From positions 1-32,144 of the forward strand of contig JANWLH010000125.1 in NCBI GenBank assembly GCA_025450915.1: 32,144 nt of DNA. The letters run 5' to 3'. The stretch is from Candidatus Limnocylindrales bacterium (lineage in GTDB: Bacteria; Chloroflexota; Limnocylindria; Limnocylindrales; CSP1-4). Of the stretch, positions 1-9,232 are shown one piece after another. The notes beneath the pieces are model-generated. The model did no database searches. It saw only the letters and a list, made by a program, of their open reading frames with translations, and was not told the origin of the DNA. Both the position numbers and the translations under genes were made by a program. How positions within the stretch are numbered: position 1 is the stretch's first letter; every line of letters begins with the position of its first letter.

Positions 1-1406
1 AGCAGGCCCCGCCAATCCGGCGGTCCGTCGCTGACCAGCGGCTGGGCGAGCTGGCCCGGAGGCTGGTAGGCCGCCTCACGGGCGGATGCGGCCCGCCACA
101 CGTCGCGCAGGCCGTCGGCCCCGACCAGGTCGTAGAGGCGGCCCGCGAGGGTGACCGAGGCCGCCCGTCCGTAGAGGTCGCCAAGGTCCGAGGTCTGGGC
201 CGTGCCCGTCGCGGGCGACGCCGCCGGTCCGGCCAGGGCATCGTCGCCCGACCAGGTGTTGAGGGGCAGCGCCGCGGCCGCGAGGAGCGGCGTGATCGAT
301 TCGTCGCGGGGCTTGAGCCTGAGCGTCGTCGCGACGCGATTGCCGTAGAAGATCGCGAAGCCATCGTCGATCCAGCGATCGGCGAAGAGCGAGCCGTCGA
401 ACCACAGGTGGGCCAGCTCGTGGATCGCAATCGTGTTGTCGGCGGTGTAGGCGACCTGGATCGTCCCGGTGTCGGGCTCGTAGGTCGCCGCGTAGCCGTC
501 GATCGTCCGGGGCAGGGCCTCCTCGATCGCGACGACCGGCGTGCTCGGCTGGTAGGGCAGTCCGATCTCGGTGGCCAGGAGGGGCAGTGCCGATCGGACC
601 AGCTTCGACATTCGCAGTCCCCAGGCCGGATCGTCGGGCCAGGCTCGCACCAGGACGCTGACGGGCTGGGCGCTGATCAGGAGGTCGACCTTCGTCTCGA
701 CGAACGTGCTCGGCTTGTCGGCCGCGACGGTCGCGTTGAAGGCGAGCGGATCCGGGATCGCGCCGGAGGTCAGCGAGATCGTGCCGTTCGTGGCGGTGAC
801 CGGCGGTCCGAGCGGACCGGACACGACGCGCACGTCGTAGCCGGCCGGAAAGCGGACGACGACCGACGAGCCGGCGAGGCCCGCCGAACCGAAGGCCCAG
901 ACCGGGAACGTGATCAGCGACGGCCCAACGCGGATCGGCCGGCCAGCCGATCCGCCCGGATCGGGCAGGTCGAACGCGAGCGTGACGCTCGTCGTGTGGC
1001 CCGACCCGAGCGCGACGCCGAGGCCCACGGAGAGGACCTGCTGGACCGAGGTCCGGCTGACGACCGTGACGCCGGCCTTCTTCGTGCCCGCGGTCGCCGA
1101 GACGTTCTTCGCCGTCGGCGGGACCGTGACGTCGGTCCGGTTGAACGTGTGCCGGGCGATGACCGAGTCGCCCAGGTGGTTCGTGACGGACAGCTGGACG
1201 GTCACATGGACGAGGCGGCTCGCGGGACGCACGTCGTACGTTGCCGCACCCACCATCGTGAGGCTGGGTCCGGCTGCATCGGCGACGGCCGGTCCGGAGC
1301 CCAGGCCCACCGGCGCTCCGAAGAACAGCGCCATTCCGGCCACGAATCCGGCGACGAGACGGACCGCGATCGACGCCGCCGGCCTCCGCCGTCGCGTCGG
1401 GATCAC
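1..1406 (-). CDS. Secreted or membrane-anchored gluzincin-like metallopeptidase (partial, runs off the window start)
   Basis: Minus-strand frame open from GTG at 1406 to position 1. It reads MIPTRRRRPAASIAVRLVAGFVAGMALFFG (signal/TM-like) and later IAIHELAHLWFDGSLFADRWIDDGFAIFYGNRVAT (HEXXH motif). It was not listed in the ORF track because no stop lies in the window. The GTG overlaps the TGA of the upstream gene (GTGA). Confidence 0.75.
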   Translation of the reverse strand, partial: MIPTRRRRPAASIAVRLVAGFVAGMALFFGAPVGLGSGPAVADAAGPSLTMVGAATYDVRPASRLVHVTVQLSVTNHLGDSVIARHTFNRTDVTVPPTAKNVSATAGTKKAGVTVVSRTSVQQVLSVGLGVALGSGHTTSVTLAFDLPDPGGSAGRPIRVGPSLITFPVWAFGSAGLAGSSVVVRFPAGYDVRVVSGPLGPPVTATNGTISLTSGAIPDPLAFNATVAADKPSTFVETKVDLLISAQPVSVLVRAWPDDPAWGLRMSKLVRSALPLLATEIGLPYQPSTPVVAIEEALPRTIDGYAATYEPDTGTIQVAYTADNTIAIHELAHLWFDGSLFADRWIDDGFAIFYGNRVATTLRLKPRDESITPLLAAAALPLNTWSGDDALAGPAASPATGTAQTSDLGDLYGRAASVTLAGRLYDLVGADGLRDVWRAASAREAAYQPPGQLAQPLVSDGPPDWRGL

Positions 1407-1921
1407 GACCCGAGCAGCTCCGGCAGTCGCGCGGCGTAGCGCTCGAACAGCTCGGGATTTCGCCCGACCCGACCGGCTTGATCGGGGATCCGGCCACCGA
1501 TCCACAGCCAGCCGGCCGACTCCTCGAGGAGTGCGTCGCAGATTGCGAGCGATCGAGCCAGCGCCACGCCGAGCTCGTCGCGGTCGAGGATCCGGAACGG
1601 GATCTCGGTGCTCAGCGTCGGCCGGCCGTCCTCGGCCAGCGAGAACTTGACGAACGGGAACTCGTCATTCCAGCGGAGCAGCCGGTGGTACGACTTGCGC
1701 AGGCCGTCGCCGATCGGCGGCGCGAAATGGACCCACGTGATCAGCCCGAGGGACGGGTCGAGGATCACCGTGAAGCGAACGTCGAAGCGTCGCCGCCCAT
1801 CGAGCGTGACGTCCCAGGCCACGACCGAGTCACGATCGACGCGGGCGGTCGGCGCGATCCCGAGCTCCCCGAACCAGCCCTCGATCTCGGCGGCGGTCGG
1901 CGTCCAGTCCGGCGGTGACAT
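1403..1921 (-). CDS. YbjN / type III secretion chaperone-like domain protein
   Basis: 172-aa ORF with normal composition. Its sequence (VRFTVILDPSLGLITWVHFAPP...LLRWNDEFPFVKFSLAEDGRPTLSTEIPFRILDRDELGVALARSL) resembles the YbjN fold. TAGACT lies 7 nt before the ATG. Confidence 0.65.
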   Translation of the reverse strand: MSPPDWTPTAAEIEGWFGELGIAPTARVDRDSVVAWDVTLDGRRRFDVRFTVILDPSLGLITWVHFAPPIGDGLRKSYHRLLRWNDEFPFVKFSLAEDGRPTLSTEIPFRILDRDELGVALARSLAICDALLEESAGWLWIGGRIPDQAGRVGRNPELFERYAARLPELLGS

Positions 1922-1981
1922 GGGGCGGAGTCTAGCCCACGCTCCCGCGCGCGTCGGCCGGTGCCTCGGCTCCGGCCTGGC

Positions 1982-3337
1982 CTAGCCCGCTGCGCCCTCG
2001 GCATTCCCGCGGCCGGGCCGTGCGCCGGCCGGCGCGCCGATGACCTTGGCGGGGGTTCGCGGCTCGACGTGATCGCGCGGGTGGACGACCGAATCGCCGC
2101 TCCGGACGACCCGGCTCGGGAAGTCGGCCGCCCGCACCTCGCCGCCGATCTTGACGTTCCGGCCGATGCGCTGGCCGCGGGGGATGGTCGCCCGCTTGCC
2201 GACGACCGTGATTCCGGTGTTCAGGCGGCCCGGCTCCTGGCGATTGGGCGATCCGTCCGGGCCGTCGCCGACGACGGCGCCGGGGCCGACCAGGACCTCC
2301 TTGTCGAGGATCGCCCGGTCGATGATCGCGCCTTGCCGGATCACCGAGTCGAACATCACGATCGAGTCACGGACGACTGCCCCGACCTCGACACGGACGC
2401 CCGGGGAGAGGACGCTGTTCACGACCGTCCCGTTCACGATGCAGCCGTGGCTGATCAGGCTGCGGTGAACCTGGGCGGTCTCGCCGATCTTGGCCGGAGC
2501 GCGCTCCTCCGACCGGGTATGGATCAGCCAGCTGCGGTCGTACAGGTCAAGCTCGGGCCGCTCGGCGACCAGGGCCATGTTCGCTTCCCAGTACGACTGG
2601 ATCGTGCCGACGTCCTGCCAGTAGCCGTCGAAGCGGTAGCCGAAGACCCGCCCGCCGCCCTCGATCATCGCCGGCACGACGTTGCCGCCGAAGTCGGGCC
2701 GATCGTCGGTCAGCCACTTCTTCAGCGCCCGCTTGCTGAAGACATAGACGCCCATGCTGGCCAGGTCACTCCTGGGCGCCTTGGGCTTCTCCTGGAACTC
2801 GGTGATCCGCATGTTCTCGTCCATCGCCAGGATGCCCATCCGGGTCGCGTCGGCGAGGGGCACGCGCCGGACGGCAATCGTGACGTCGGCGCGCTTGCGG
2901 CGGTGGGCGGCGATGAACGGCGTGTAGTCCATCTTGTAGATGTGGTCGCCGGCCAGGACGAGGACCGTATCGCACGGATCGTGCTCGATCACGTTCCAGT
3001 TCTGGAGGACGGCATCGGCCGTGCCCCGGTACCACTCGGCGACCCGGCCCCTCGAGATGTACGGCTGGAGCATCTTCACGCCGCCGGTGTTCCGGTCGAG
3101 GTCCCACGGCCGGCCGAGTCCGATGTGGTCGTTGAGCGAGCGCGGGTTGTACTGGGTCAGGACGACGACGTTGTCGATCCCCGAGTTGACGCAGTTGCTC
3201 AGGGTGAAGTCGATGATCCGGTACTTGCCGCCGAAGGGCACGGCGGGCTTGGCCCGCACCGAGGAGAGGATCGAGAGGCGCTCGCCTTCGCCGCCCGCCA
3301 GGATCACGGCCATCGTGGGCTTCACAGCGTCCTCCAT
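1982..3337 (-). CDS. glgC: Glucose-1-phosphate adenylyltransferase
   Basis: [45 protein letters not shown] and a C-terminal left-handed beta-helix-like region; classic GlgC. Confidence 0.95.
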   Translation of the reverse strand: MEDAVKPTMAVILAGGEGERLSILSSVRAKPAVPFGGKYRIIDFTLSNCVNSGIDNVVVLTQYNPRSLNDHIGLGRPWDLDRNTGGVKMLQPYISRGRVAEWYRGTADAVLQNWNVIEHDPCDTVLVLAGDHIYKMDYTPFIAAHRRKRADVTIAVRRVPLADATRMGILAMDENMRITEFQEKPKAPRSDLASMGVYVFSKRALKKWLTDDRPDFGGNVVPAMIEGGGRVFGYRFDGYWQDVGTIQSYWEANMALVAERPELDLYDRSWLIHTRSEERAPAKIGETAQVHRSLISHGCIVNGTVVNSVLSPGVRVEVGAVVRDSIVMFDSVIRQGAIIDRAILDKEVLVGPGAVVGDGPDGSPNRQEPGRLNTGITVVGKRATIPRGQRIGRNVKIGGEVRAADFPSRVVRSGDSVVHPRDHVEPRTPAKVIGAPAGARPGRGNAEGAAG

Positions 3338-3376
3338 CGGATCGCGGATCCCGGTCGCGAGCGCGGCCTCGCCCCG

Positions 3377-3407
3377 ATTCTAGTCCCCCGGCCTCGCCCA
3401 CGGTCAA
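3377..3407 (-). promoter_or_regulatory. Putative glgC promoter: TTGACC-N19-TAGAAT
   Basis: Reverse complement of 3402-3407 is TTGACC and of 3377-3382 is TAGAAT, about 40 nt upstream of the glgC ATG. Confidence 0.4.
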
Positions 3408-3412
3408 GAGAA

Positions 3413-3426
3413 CCGGTTACAACCGG
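3413..3426. promoter_or_regulatory. Perfect inverted repeat CCGGTT-AC-AACCGG upstream of the putative glgC -35
   Basis: Read directly from the sequence. AACCGGTT core, adjacent to the predicted -35 element. Confidence 0.4.
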
Positions 3427-3454
3427 GTGAACGTTCGGATCGCGATTCGTCAAC

Positions 3455-3469
3455 GGCAGGAGGCCTGCC
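3455..3469 (-). terminator. Short GC-rich hairpin GGCAGG-AGG-CCTGCC just downstream of the M23 peptidase stop
   Basis: Perfect 6-bp stem with a 3-nt loop between the M23 stop (3476) and the glgC start. No clear U-tract. Confidence 0.3.
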
Positions 3470-3475
3470 ACCCGC

Positions 3476-4786
3476 CTAGAGGAAGAGACGGGGATTGACG
3501 TAGTCGCCGTTGAGCTGGGTCATGAAGTGGAGGTGCGGGCCGGTCGTATTGCCGGTCATCCCGACGTAGGCGATCACCTGCCCGGCCGTCACCCACTGGC
3601 CCACCCTGACCGGGATCGTGTGGCCCCGGCGGTCGTCGACATGGGCGTACCAGGTGATCAGCTTCGTCGAGTGGGCGATCATCACGACCCACGCTCCGTC
3701 GGAGAGCGGCCCGGCGAACACCACCCGGCCGTCACCGGCGGCGTGGATCGGCGTGTCCATCGGATCGGCGATGTCGATGCCGTTATGGAAGTGGGCGCAT
3801 GAGCCCAGGGGCGGCTCGGACGGGAAGCCCGTGCACCCGAACTCCTGGGTCACGGTCCCCGAGATCGGCCAGCGGAGCGTCCCGTTGTACTGCGACGGGA
3901 TCCCGCCGTTGTTGCCGCCGGCGGCGAGGATCTGCTGGATCTTCTGGGAGATCCTGGCTTCGGCGGCCGCTTCGGCGTTGATCGCCTTGCGCAGCGCGGC
4001 CGCGTTGCTCGACAGCTTGTTGTACGTCGCCAGCTGCAGCGCGAGGGCCTTCGAGGTTGCCTTCTGGAGGAGGGCCAGCTGGGCCTTGGCCGCGTTCAGT
4101 GCGGCGAGCGACGTATCCAGCTGGACCTTCTGGGCGGCGGTCTGCTGGGCGAGCTGCTGGGTCTGGATGCGGGTCGAGGTCACCGTCTCGTTGAGCGCGA
4201 ACAGGGTGGCCTGGTCCGATGCGACCTGGCTGGCCAGCACGTGGTCCTGGTTGCCGACATCGATCAGGTTGCCGATATCACCGAGCGCGTCGGTGAACGA
4301 GGCGGCCGACAGGATCGTCTCGAGGAGCGACGTCCGGTCCTGGTCGTAGGCCGCCTTGATGTGGTCGGCGAGGAGGGCCTTGGCCTGGGCGAGGTCGGCG
4401 GCCTTCTGCTGCTCCTCGCGATCGAGCCCGACGAGGGCGAGGTCGAGGTTGTTGAGGTCGGTGACCTGCTGGTTGTACTGGGCCTCGACCGCGTTCACCT
4501 TGGCCTGGGTCGCCGCGACGTTTGCCTTGACATCGACGAGGTCCGAGTTGATTCCGATCAGCTTGGTCTTCGTGACCGCCAGCGACGCCGCGAGGTCGGC
4601 CTGCAGGGACGCCAGCTCGGCCATGTGTGCCTTCTGGGCAGCGAGCTGGGCAGCAATCGCCTTCTGCTGCGCCTGGGCCTGCGACAGGTCGTCGCCCCGG
4701 ACCAGGTCGGGCGTGAAGGATCCGCCGAGCAGCGAAGCGATGAAAGCGGCGGCGAGAAGCGGGCGGATCAGTCGAGCGGTCGTCAT
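3476..4786 (-). CDS. Coiled-coil murein hydrolase activator / M23 family metallopeptidase (EnvC/PcsB-like)
   Basis: Signal peptide MTTARLIRPLLAAAFIASLLGGSF, a long coiled coil, and C-terminal HFHNGIDIADPMDTPIHAAGDGRVVFAG...YVGMTGNTTGPHLHFMTQLNGDYVNP (M23/LytM). Start chosen at ATG 4786 rather than the ORF-track 4951. Confidence 0.9.
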   Translation of the reverse strand: MTTARLIRPLLAAAFIASLLGGSFTPDLVRGDDLSQAQAQQKAIAAQLAAQKAHMAELASLQADLAASLAVTKTKLIGINSDLVDVKANVAATQAKVNAVEAQYNQQVTDLNNLDLALVGLDREEQQKAADLAQAKALLADHIKAAYDQDRTSLLETILSAASFTDALGDIGNLIDVGNQDHVLASQVASDQATLFALNETVTSTRIQTQQLAQQTAAQKVQLDTSLAALNAAKAQLALLQKATSKALALQLATYNKLSSNAAALRKAINAEAAAEARISQKIQQILAAGGNNGGIPSQYNGTLRWPISGTVTQEFGCTGFPSEPPLGSCAHFHNGIDIADPMDTPIHAAGDGRVVFAGPLSDGAWVVMIAHSTKLITWYAHVDDRRGHTIPVRVGQWVTAGQVIAYVGMTGNTTGPHLHFMTQLNGDYVNPRLFL

Positions 4787-4954
4787 CGAGCGAGCGATCT
4801 CCGTTGACGCGTCCCGGACGCGGGTGGCGGACGTCGTCGCCGGTTGAACGCCGTCCGAACGGGACCCGTCCGGGACGACTCCGGCACCGAGGCATGATAC
4901 CCCGGTCGTCCACCCTACCCCGATTCGGCGATGGCGGCTACCCGGACCCATCTC

Positions 4955-5599
4955 CTAGGACTGGAGGAGCACCGCCCAGAACGCGCCGAGGATCAGGAAC
5001 GGTCCGTACGGGATGAAGCTCTTCAAGCCGATCCGGCGGGTCACCAGCAGGGCGATGATCACGACCCCCGAGATCAGGACGCCGACGATCACCCCGAATG
5101 CCGTCCGCTCGAGGCCGGCCAGCAGGCCGACACCGAAGAGCAGCTTCACGTCGCCGAGGCCCAGGGCGCCCGGGCCGAACGGCAGCGACAGGACGAAGAA
5201 GATCGCCGGGATCACGATCGCGCCGATGAGCGCGGGCAGCATCGCACCGGGCAGCGCATGGCCGATCAGCGGGTTCAGGCCGAGCAGCCCATAGACGATC
5301 GCGAACCCGGCAAACGGCAGGGTCAACTCGTCGGGCAACAGCCGCTGGTCGAGGTCCGTCGCGAGGAGCAGGATCAGGGCCAGGAAGACGAGGACATAGA
5401 TCAGGGTGCTGCCCGCGTCCGGGAAGCGGTGCCCGAGGAGGCCCATGGCCAGCGCCCCGACCAGCGCCACGACCACCGTTCGCCAGTCGACGCTCCGGAT
5501 CGAGCCGTCCTCGTGCGCCGGCCAGCGGGCGGCGATCCGGTCCGCGACGAGGCCCCACACCAGCCCGAGCACGGCGAGGCCGGCCATCAGGAGCGTCAT
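4955..5599 (-). CDS. A24 family prepilin peptidase lacking the N-terminal tetracysteine zinc motif
   Basis: Catalytic Asp motifs ATDLDQRLLPDELTLP and GLGDVKLLFG in a polytopic membrane protein. No CXXC pairs in the N-terminal part. Confidence 0.85.
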   Translation of the reverse strand: MTLLMAGLAVLGLVWGLVADRIAARWPAHEDGSIRSVDWRTVVVALVGALAMGLLGHRFPDAGSTLIYVLVFLALILLLATDLDQRLLPDELTLPFAGFAIVYGLLGLNPLIGHALPGAMLPALIGAIVIPAIFFVLSLPFGPGALGLGDVKLLFGVGLLAGLERTAFGVIVGVLISGVVIIALLVTRRIGLKSFIPYGPFLILGAFWAVLLQS

Positions 5600-5647
5600 C
5601 GCGACCGGCAGCCCCCGGCGGTCAGGATGGTTGCCGGGCCCGGCCGA

Positions 5648-7153
5648 TCACCGGGCGCCGGCGAGAGCCAGTTCGACGAGCGTTGCGTGGGAGACGCCGT
5701 TGGAGCCACGGGCCGCGAAGGGCAGGGCCTTCCGGAAGTAGCCGGTGCCGCCGATGTCCAGGTGGACCCAGGGCTTCGTCCGGAACTCGCGCAGGAAGAG
5801 GCCGCTCTTGACGAGCGAGCCCTCGGCCGAGCCGGAGTTCTGGAGATCGCCATACCAGCTGTCCATCTCGGAGACGTAGTCGTCGACGAGCGGGATCTGC
5901 CAGTAGCGCTCGCCGGCCGTGTCACCGGCGGCCATGACCGCGTCATACCACGGCTGGGGAGTCCCGAAGGCGCCCGTGATCAGGTGGCCGAGGGCCCGCG
6001 AGACGGCTCCAGTCAGGGTCGCGACGTCGACCAGGTGGGTGGCCCCGAGCTGCTCGGCATACGTCAGCGCGTCGCCCAGGATCAGCCGGCCCTCGGCGTC
6101 GGTGTTGGTGATGTCGACCTGCTTGCCGTTCAGGGCGCGGACGATGTCGCCCGGCCGGGTCGAGTGGGGTCCGGGCATGTTCTCGACGGCCGGGGCGATC
6201 GCCAGCAGCGGCGTGCCGGGGGCCAGGCGGGCGACCGTCTCGATCGCCGCAATGACCGTCGCGGCGCCGGTCTTGTCCATCTTCATCTCTTCCATCCGGT
6301 CGGCTGGCTTGATCGAGATGCCGCCGGAATCGAAGCACACGCCCTTGCCGACGATCGCCAGGTGGCGCCCGAGCGCGTCGAGCTCGCCGGCCTTGCCGGA
6401 GCGCATGACGATCATCCGAGGCGGATTGTCGCTGCCCCGCCCGACGGCCAGGAACATGCCCATCCCCAGCTCCGCGGCGCGGGCCGGCTCGATCACGTCG
6501 ATCGACAGTCCGTTGCGCGCGGCGATGTCCTGGGCCGCCTCGGCGAGGACGATCGGGCTGACGTCGTTGCTGGCCCGGTTGGCCAGGGTCCGGGCGACAT
6601 TGGCGCCCTCGCCGATGATCCGCCCACGCTCGGCCGCCCGCTCCAGCGCCGCCGCGTCGCCGCCCGGCACGACCAGGACCAGCTCGTCGAGCGTCGGGGG
6701 GGCCGACTCGACCGAGGCGAGATAGATCGCCTTGGGCTCGTAGCCGCCCTCGACGACGCCCCGCACCAGGAGCTCGACGACGACCGTCTCGCCACCGTCG
6801 ATATGGCGGGCGAGGTCGCCCGGCCAGATCGCCAGGGAGTGGACGGTGCGCCCACCCAGGCGGCGCTCGATCGAGGCGCCCAGGCGATGGACGATCTCGC
6901 GGGTGATCGACTCGGCTTCGCCGGCCCCGACGACGAGCAGCCGGCCAGCCGGCAGGTCGCCGGCCGCGGCGAGCGCGGCGTGATAGCGCTTGCCGGTCAG
7001 CTCGCCGAAGGCGGCCAGCTTGGCGAGCTCGCCGTCGCTGCGCCGGTTGAGCTCGCCGAGGGGGCCCTCGAACGCCGGTTCGCCGATGATTGGCACGGCC
7101 AGCACGTCGGCAGTTGCCTGCGACGGCTGGTCGGTGATGATCCGAAGCTGCAT
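5648..7153 (-). CDS. pepA: Leucyl aminopeptidase (M17 family)
   Basis: VGKGVCFDSGGISIKPADRMEEMKMDKTGAATV and NTDAEGRLILGDALTYAEQL signature. Confidence 0.95.
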   Translation of the reverse strand: MQLRIITDQPSQATADVLAVPIIGEPAFEGPLGELNRRSDGELAKLAAFGELTGKRYHAALAAAGDLPAGRLLVVGAGEAESITREIVHRLGASIERRLGGRTVHSLAIWPGDLARHIDGGETVVVELLVRGVVEGGYEPKAIYLASVESAPPTLDELVLVVPGGDAAALERAAERGRIIGEGANVARTLANRASNDVSPIVLAEAAQDIAARNGLSIDVIEPARAAELGMGMFLAVGRGSDNPPRMIVMRSGKAGELDALGRHLAIVGKGVCFDSGGISIKPADRMEEMKMDKTGAATVIAAIETVARLAPGTPLLAIAPAVENMPGPHSTRPGDIVRALNGKQVDITNTDAEGRLILGDALTYAEQLGATHLVDVATLTGAVSRALGHLITGAFGTPQPWYDAVMAAGDTAGERYWQIPLVDDYVSEMDSWYGDLQNSGSAEGSLVKSGLFLREFRTKPWVHLDIGGTGYFRKALPFAARGSNGVSHATLVELALAGAR

Positions 7154-7231
7154 GCGCGCGCGAACCTCCAGGTCGGACGGCCCGACCTGCGAGTCGGGGA
7201 TTCTCGTGACCTGGGGCAGTGTACCGTCCGG

Positions 7232-8266
7232 TCAGGGTCCTGTAGACGGGCTGGCTGCCTGGATGAGGGCGACCGCCGTCGCGAGACTGTTCTTGGCGTC
7301 CTCGATCGTGATCACGGCCTGGTTGAGCCCGCCCCGGGCAAGGTCGTCGAGGATCACCTCCAGCCCGCGGGTGTCGGGTGGCAGGTTCTGCTTGGCGACC
7401 GACAGCGCCGCGAAGGCTGCCTGGATCGCAGGGGTCACCTTGTGGGGCGAGGCCTCGAGGAGCTTGTAGAGCGTCGCCGCGGCCGTGTCGAAGGCCGCGT
7501 TGCGGTCGATCCACTGGCTGAGGATCGAGACGTCGACCGTGTTGGCCAAAGCGTCGCGGCGGGTGGCTGCCGAGGCCAGGGCGGCTTTCGCCTTGATCAG
7601 GGCAGCTCGCGCCTGGGCGTACTTGGCCGTGCTGCCCAGCCTGACCGCCTGGCCGGCATACGTGTCGTGGTCGGCCAGGTCCTTGGTCAGGGCCGTCGCC
7701 ACGCTGCTCCCGGTCGTGAGCTCGACCCACGAGGTCTCGAGGTCAGCCGTCGTCGAGAGCGCCACCGTGATCGCGTCGTAGCGCTGGCGCTCGGCGGCGC
7801 CGATCGCCGTCTCGTCGGCCGTGCCGATCACCGGCAGGGTCACCAGCGCCACTCTGATGGCAGCCGTGTCCGCGGAGATCTTCGCAACCTGGGTCGTGCC
7901 ACTGGCGATTGCCGCGTTCAGCTGGGTCGTGTCCCGGTTCACGAGGTCGGCGATCGCATCCCGGCCGAACTCGCCGAGCTGGTTGACCTCGCCGGTCAGG
8001 TCGGTCAGCTTGTCGGCGGCAGCCGCCAGCCCCGGGGCGACGGCCTGGTCGGCCGCCCAGGTCAGCTCGGGCCGGCTGCCATCGGCGGGTGAGCGGCTCA
8101 TCCCGGTCACGATCCCGGCCGTACCGAGGCTGAGCACGAGGGCGCCGGCCACCCAGCCGATCCGGGCCAGGCGGGTAAGAGCGCGCGATGGTGGTTGGGC
8201 CTCGGGCCCGACCGGCTCCCCGGGATACGCCGGCGTCACCTCCGCCAGGGGCAGGGGCCCGCTCAT
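7232..8266 (-). CDS. Hypothetical single-pass membrane protein with an Ala-rich helical extracytoplasmic region
   Basis: Good coding composition and one TM segment (IGWVAGALVLSLGTAGIVTG). The start overlaps the stop of the upstream epimerase gene. Confidence 0.65.
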   Translation of the reverse strand: MSGPLPLAEVTPAYPGEPVGPEAQPPSRALTRLARIGWVAGALVLSLGTAGIVTGMSRSPADGSRPELTWAADQAVAPGLAAAADKLTDLTGEVNQLGEFGRDAIADLVNRDTTQLNAAIASGTTQVAKISADTAAIRVALVTLPVIGTADETAIGAAERQRYDAITVALSTTADLETSWVELTTGSSVATALTKDLADHDTYAGQAVRLGSTAKYAQARAALIKAKAALASAATRRDALANTVDVSILSQWIDRNAAFDTAAATLYKLLEASPHKVTPAIQAAFAALSVAKQNLPPDTRGLEVILDDLARGGLNQAVITIEDAKNSLATAVALIQAASPSTGP

Positions 8267-9210
8267 GCCGCCGGCGGCTCCTGGTCGCGCCGCTTCCGGG
8301 CGAGGTAGCCAAGGTTGCCGGCCATCTCGCGGGGCGCGATTCCGAAGGCCGCCTGGTAGCTGTCGAGCTGGCCGATGTTGTCGAGCTTCAGCTGGCGAAG
8401 CTGGTCAGTGGCCACGGGAAACGGGATTCGGAGCCGCTCGGCCGACCCGGCGACAAGCGCGATCAGCGCGACGGGCACCGGGAGCACGGCACGCCGCCGG
8501 CCCATCCCTCGGAGCACCTCGCGGGTGATCTCGGTGTAGGTCCAGTAGCGCGGGCCGCCGAGCTCGAGGCTCTGGCCGATCGTGTCGGGACGCTCGAGCG
8601 TCAGCCGCATCGCCGTTGCGAGGTCGCTCACGGCGATCGGCTGGAAGCGGCTCTTGCCGTTGCCGGGCACCGGCACCACCCCGGGCGAGATCCTGACGAG
8701 GTCGGCGACGATGTTGAAGAAGCCGTCGCGCTCGCCCCACATGAGCGACGGTTTGAGGATCGTCCAGTCGAGCGGGCTGCTCCTGACGAGGAGCTCGGCG
8801 CGCGCCTTCGAGCTCGCGTAATGCAGCTTCGGGTCGTCGACCACGCCGAGCGCACCCAGGTGGACGAGGCGCCGGATCCCGGCCGCCCGGGCCGCCTCGA
8901 TCACGTTGCCCGTACCCTCGACGTTGACCCGGTTCAGGCTGCGGCCCCCGTCGAGGTCCCGGGCCAGGGCGACGAGGTGGACGACGATGTCGACGCCGGC
9001 CATCGCGGATGCCAGGCTGGCCGGCTCATTGACGTCGCCCGACCGGACCTCGAGCTGCTCGCGGGCCGCAGCCGGGAGCCGTCCCCGGACCGTTTCGCCG
9101 GTGGCCCCGGAGCGTACGAGGGCCATGACGCGGTGTCCGCCGGAGATCAGCTCGGGGACGACGTGGCTGCCGACGAAGCCGCTCGCACCGGTCACAAGTA
9201 CGGTGGTCAT
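8263..9210 (-). CDS. NAD(P)-dependent epimerase/dehydratase, NDUFA9-like (complex I NDUFA9 subunit family)
   Basis: MTTVLVTGASGFVGSHVVPELISGGHRVMALVR Rossmann motif; NRVNVEGTGNVIEAARAAGIRRLVHLGALGV; FQPIAVSDLATAM. Start chosen at ATG 9210. Confidence 0.85.
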   Translation of the reverse strand: MTTVLVTGASGFVGSHVVPELISGGHRVMALVRSGATGETVRGRLPAAAREQLEVRSGDVNEPASLASAMAGVDIVVHLVALARDLDGGRSLNRVNVEGTGNVIEAARAAGIRRLVHLGALGVVDDPKLHYASSKARAELLVRSSPLDWTILKPSLMWGERDGFFNIVADLVRISPGVVPVPGNGKSRFQPIAVSDLATAMRLTLERPDTIGQSLELGGPRYWTYTEITREVLRGMGRRRAVLPVPVALIALVAGSAERLRIPFPVATDQLRQLKLDNIGQLDSYQAAFGIAPREMAGNLGYLARKRRDQEPPAA

Positions 9211-9216
9211 GCCCTG

Positions 9217-9226
9217 AGCGTAGCAT
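9217..9226. promoter_or_regulatory. Overlapping divergent -10 elements: TACGCT (minus, 9222-9217) and TAGCAT (plus, 9221-9226)
   Basis: Each hexamer is exactly 6 nt upstream of its start codon (ATG 9210 minus; GTG 9233 plus). Confidence 0.45.
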
Positions 9227-9232
9227 CGCCCC

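Noticed and set aside
76-1497. 473-aa minus-strand ORF
   Set aside because: Wrong frame. The adjacent minus frame encodes a signal peptide and a HEXXH peptidase with normal composition.
4931-8092. 1053-aa plus-strand ORF
   Set aside because: Antisense to the A24 peptidase, pepA and a membrane protein. Composition is Arg/Asp/Gly/Gln-rich with no recognisable domains, typical of shadow ORFs in high-GC DNA.
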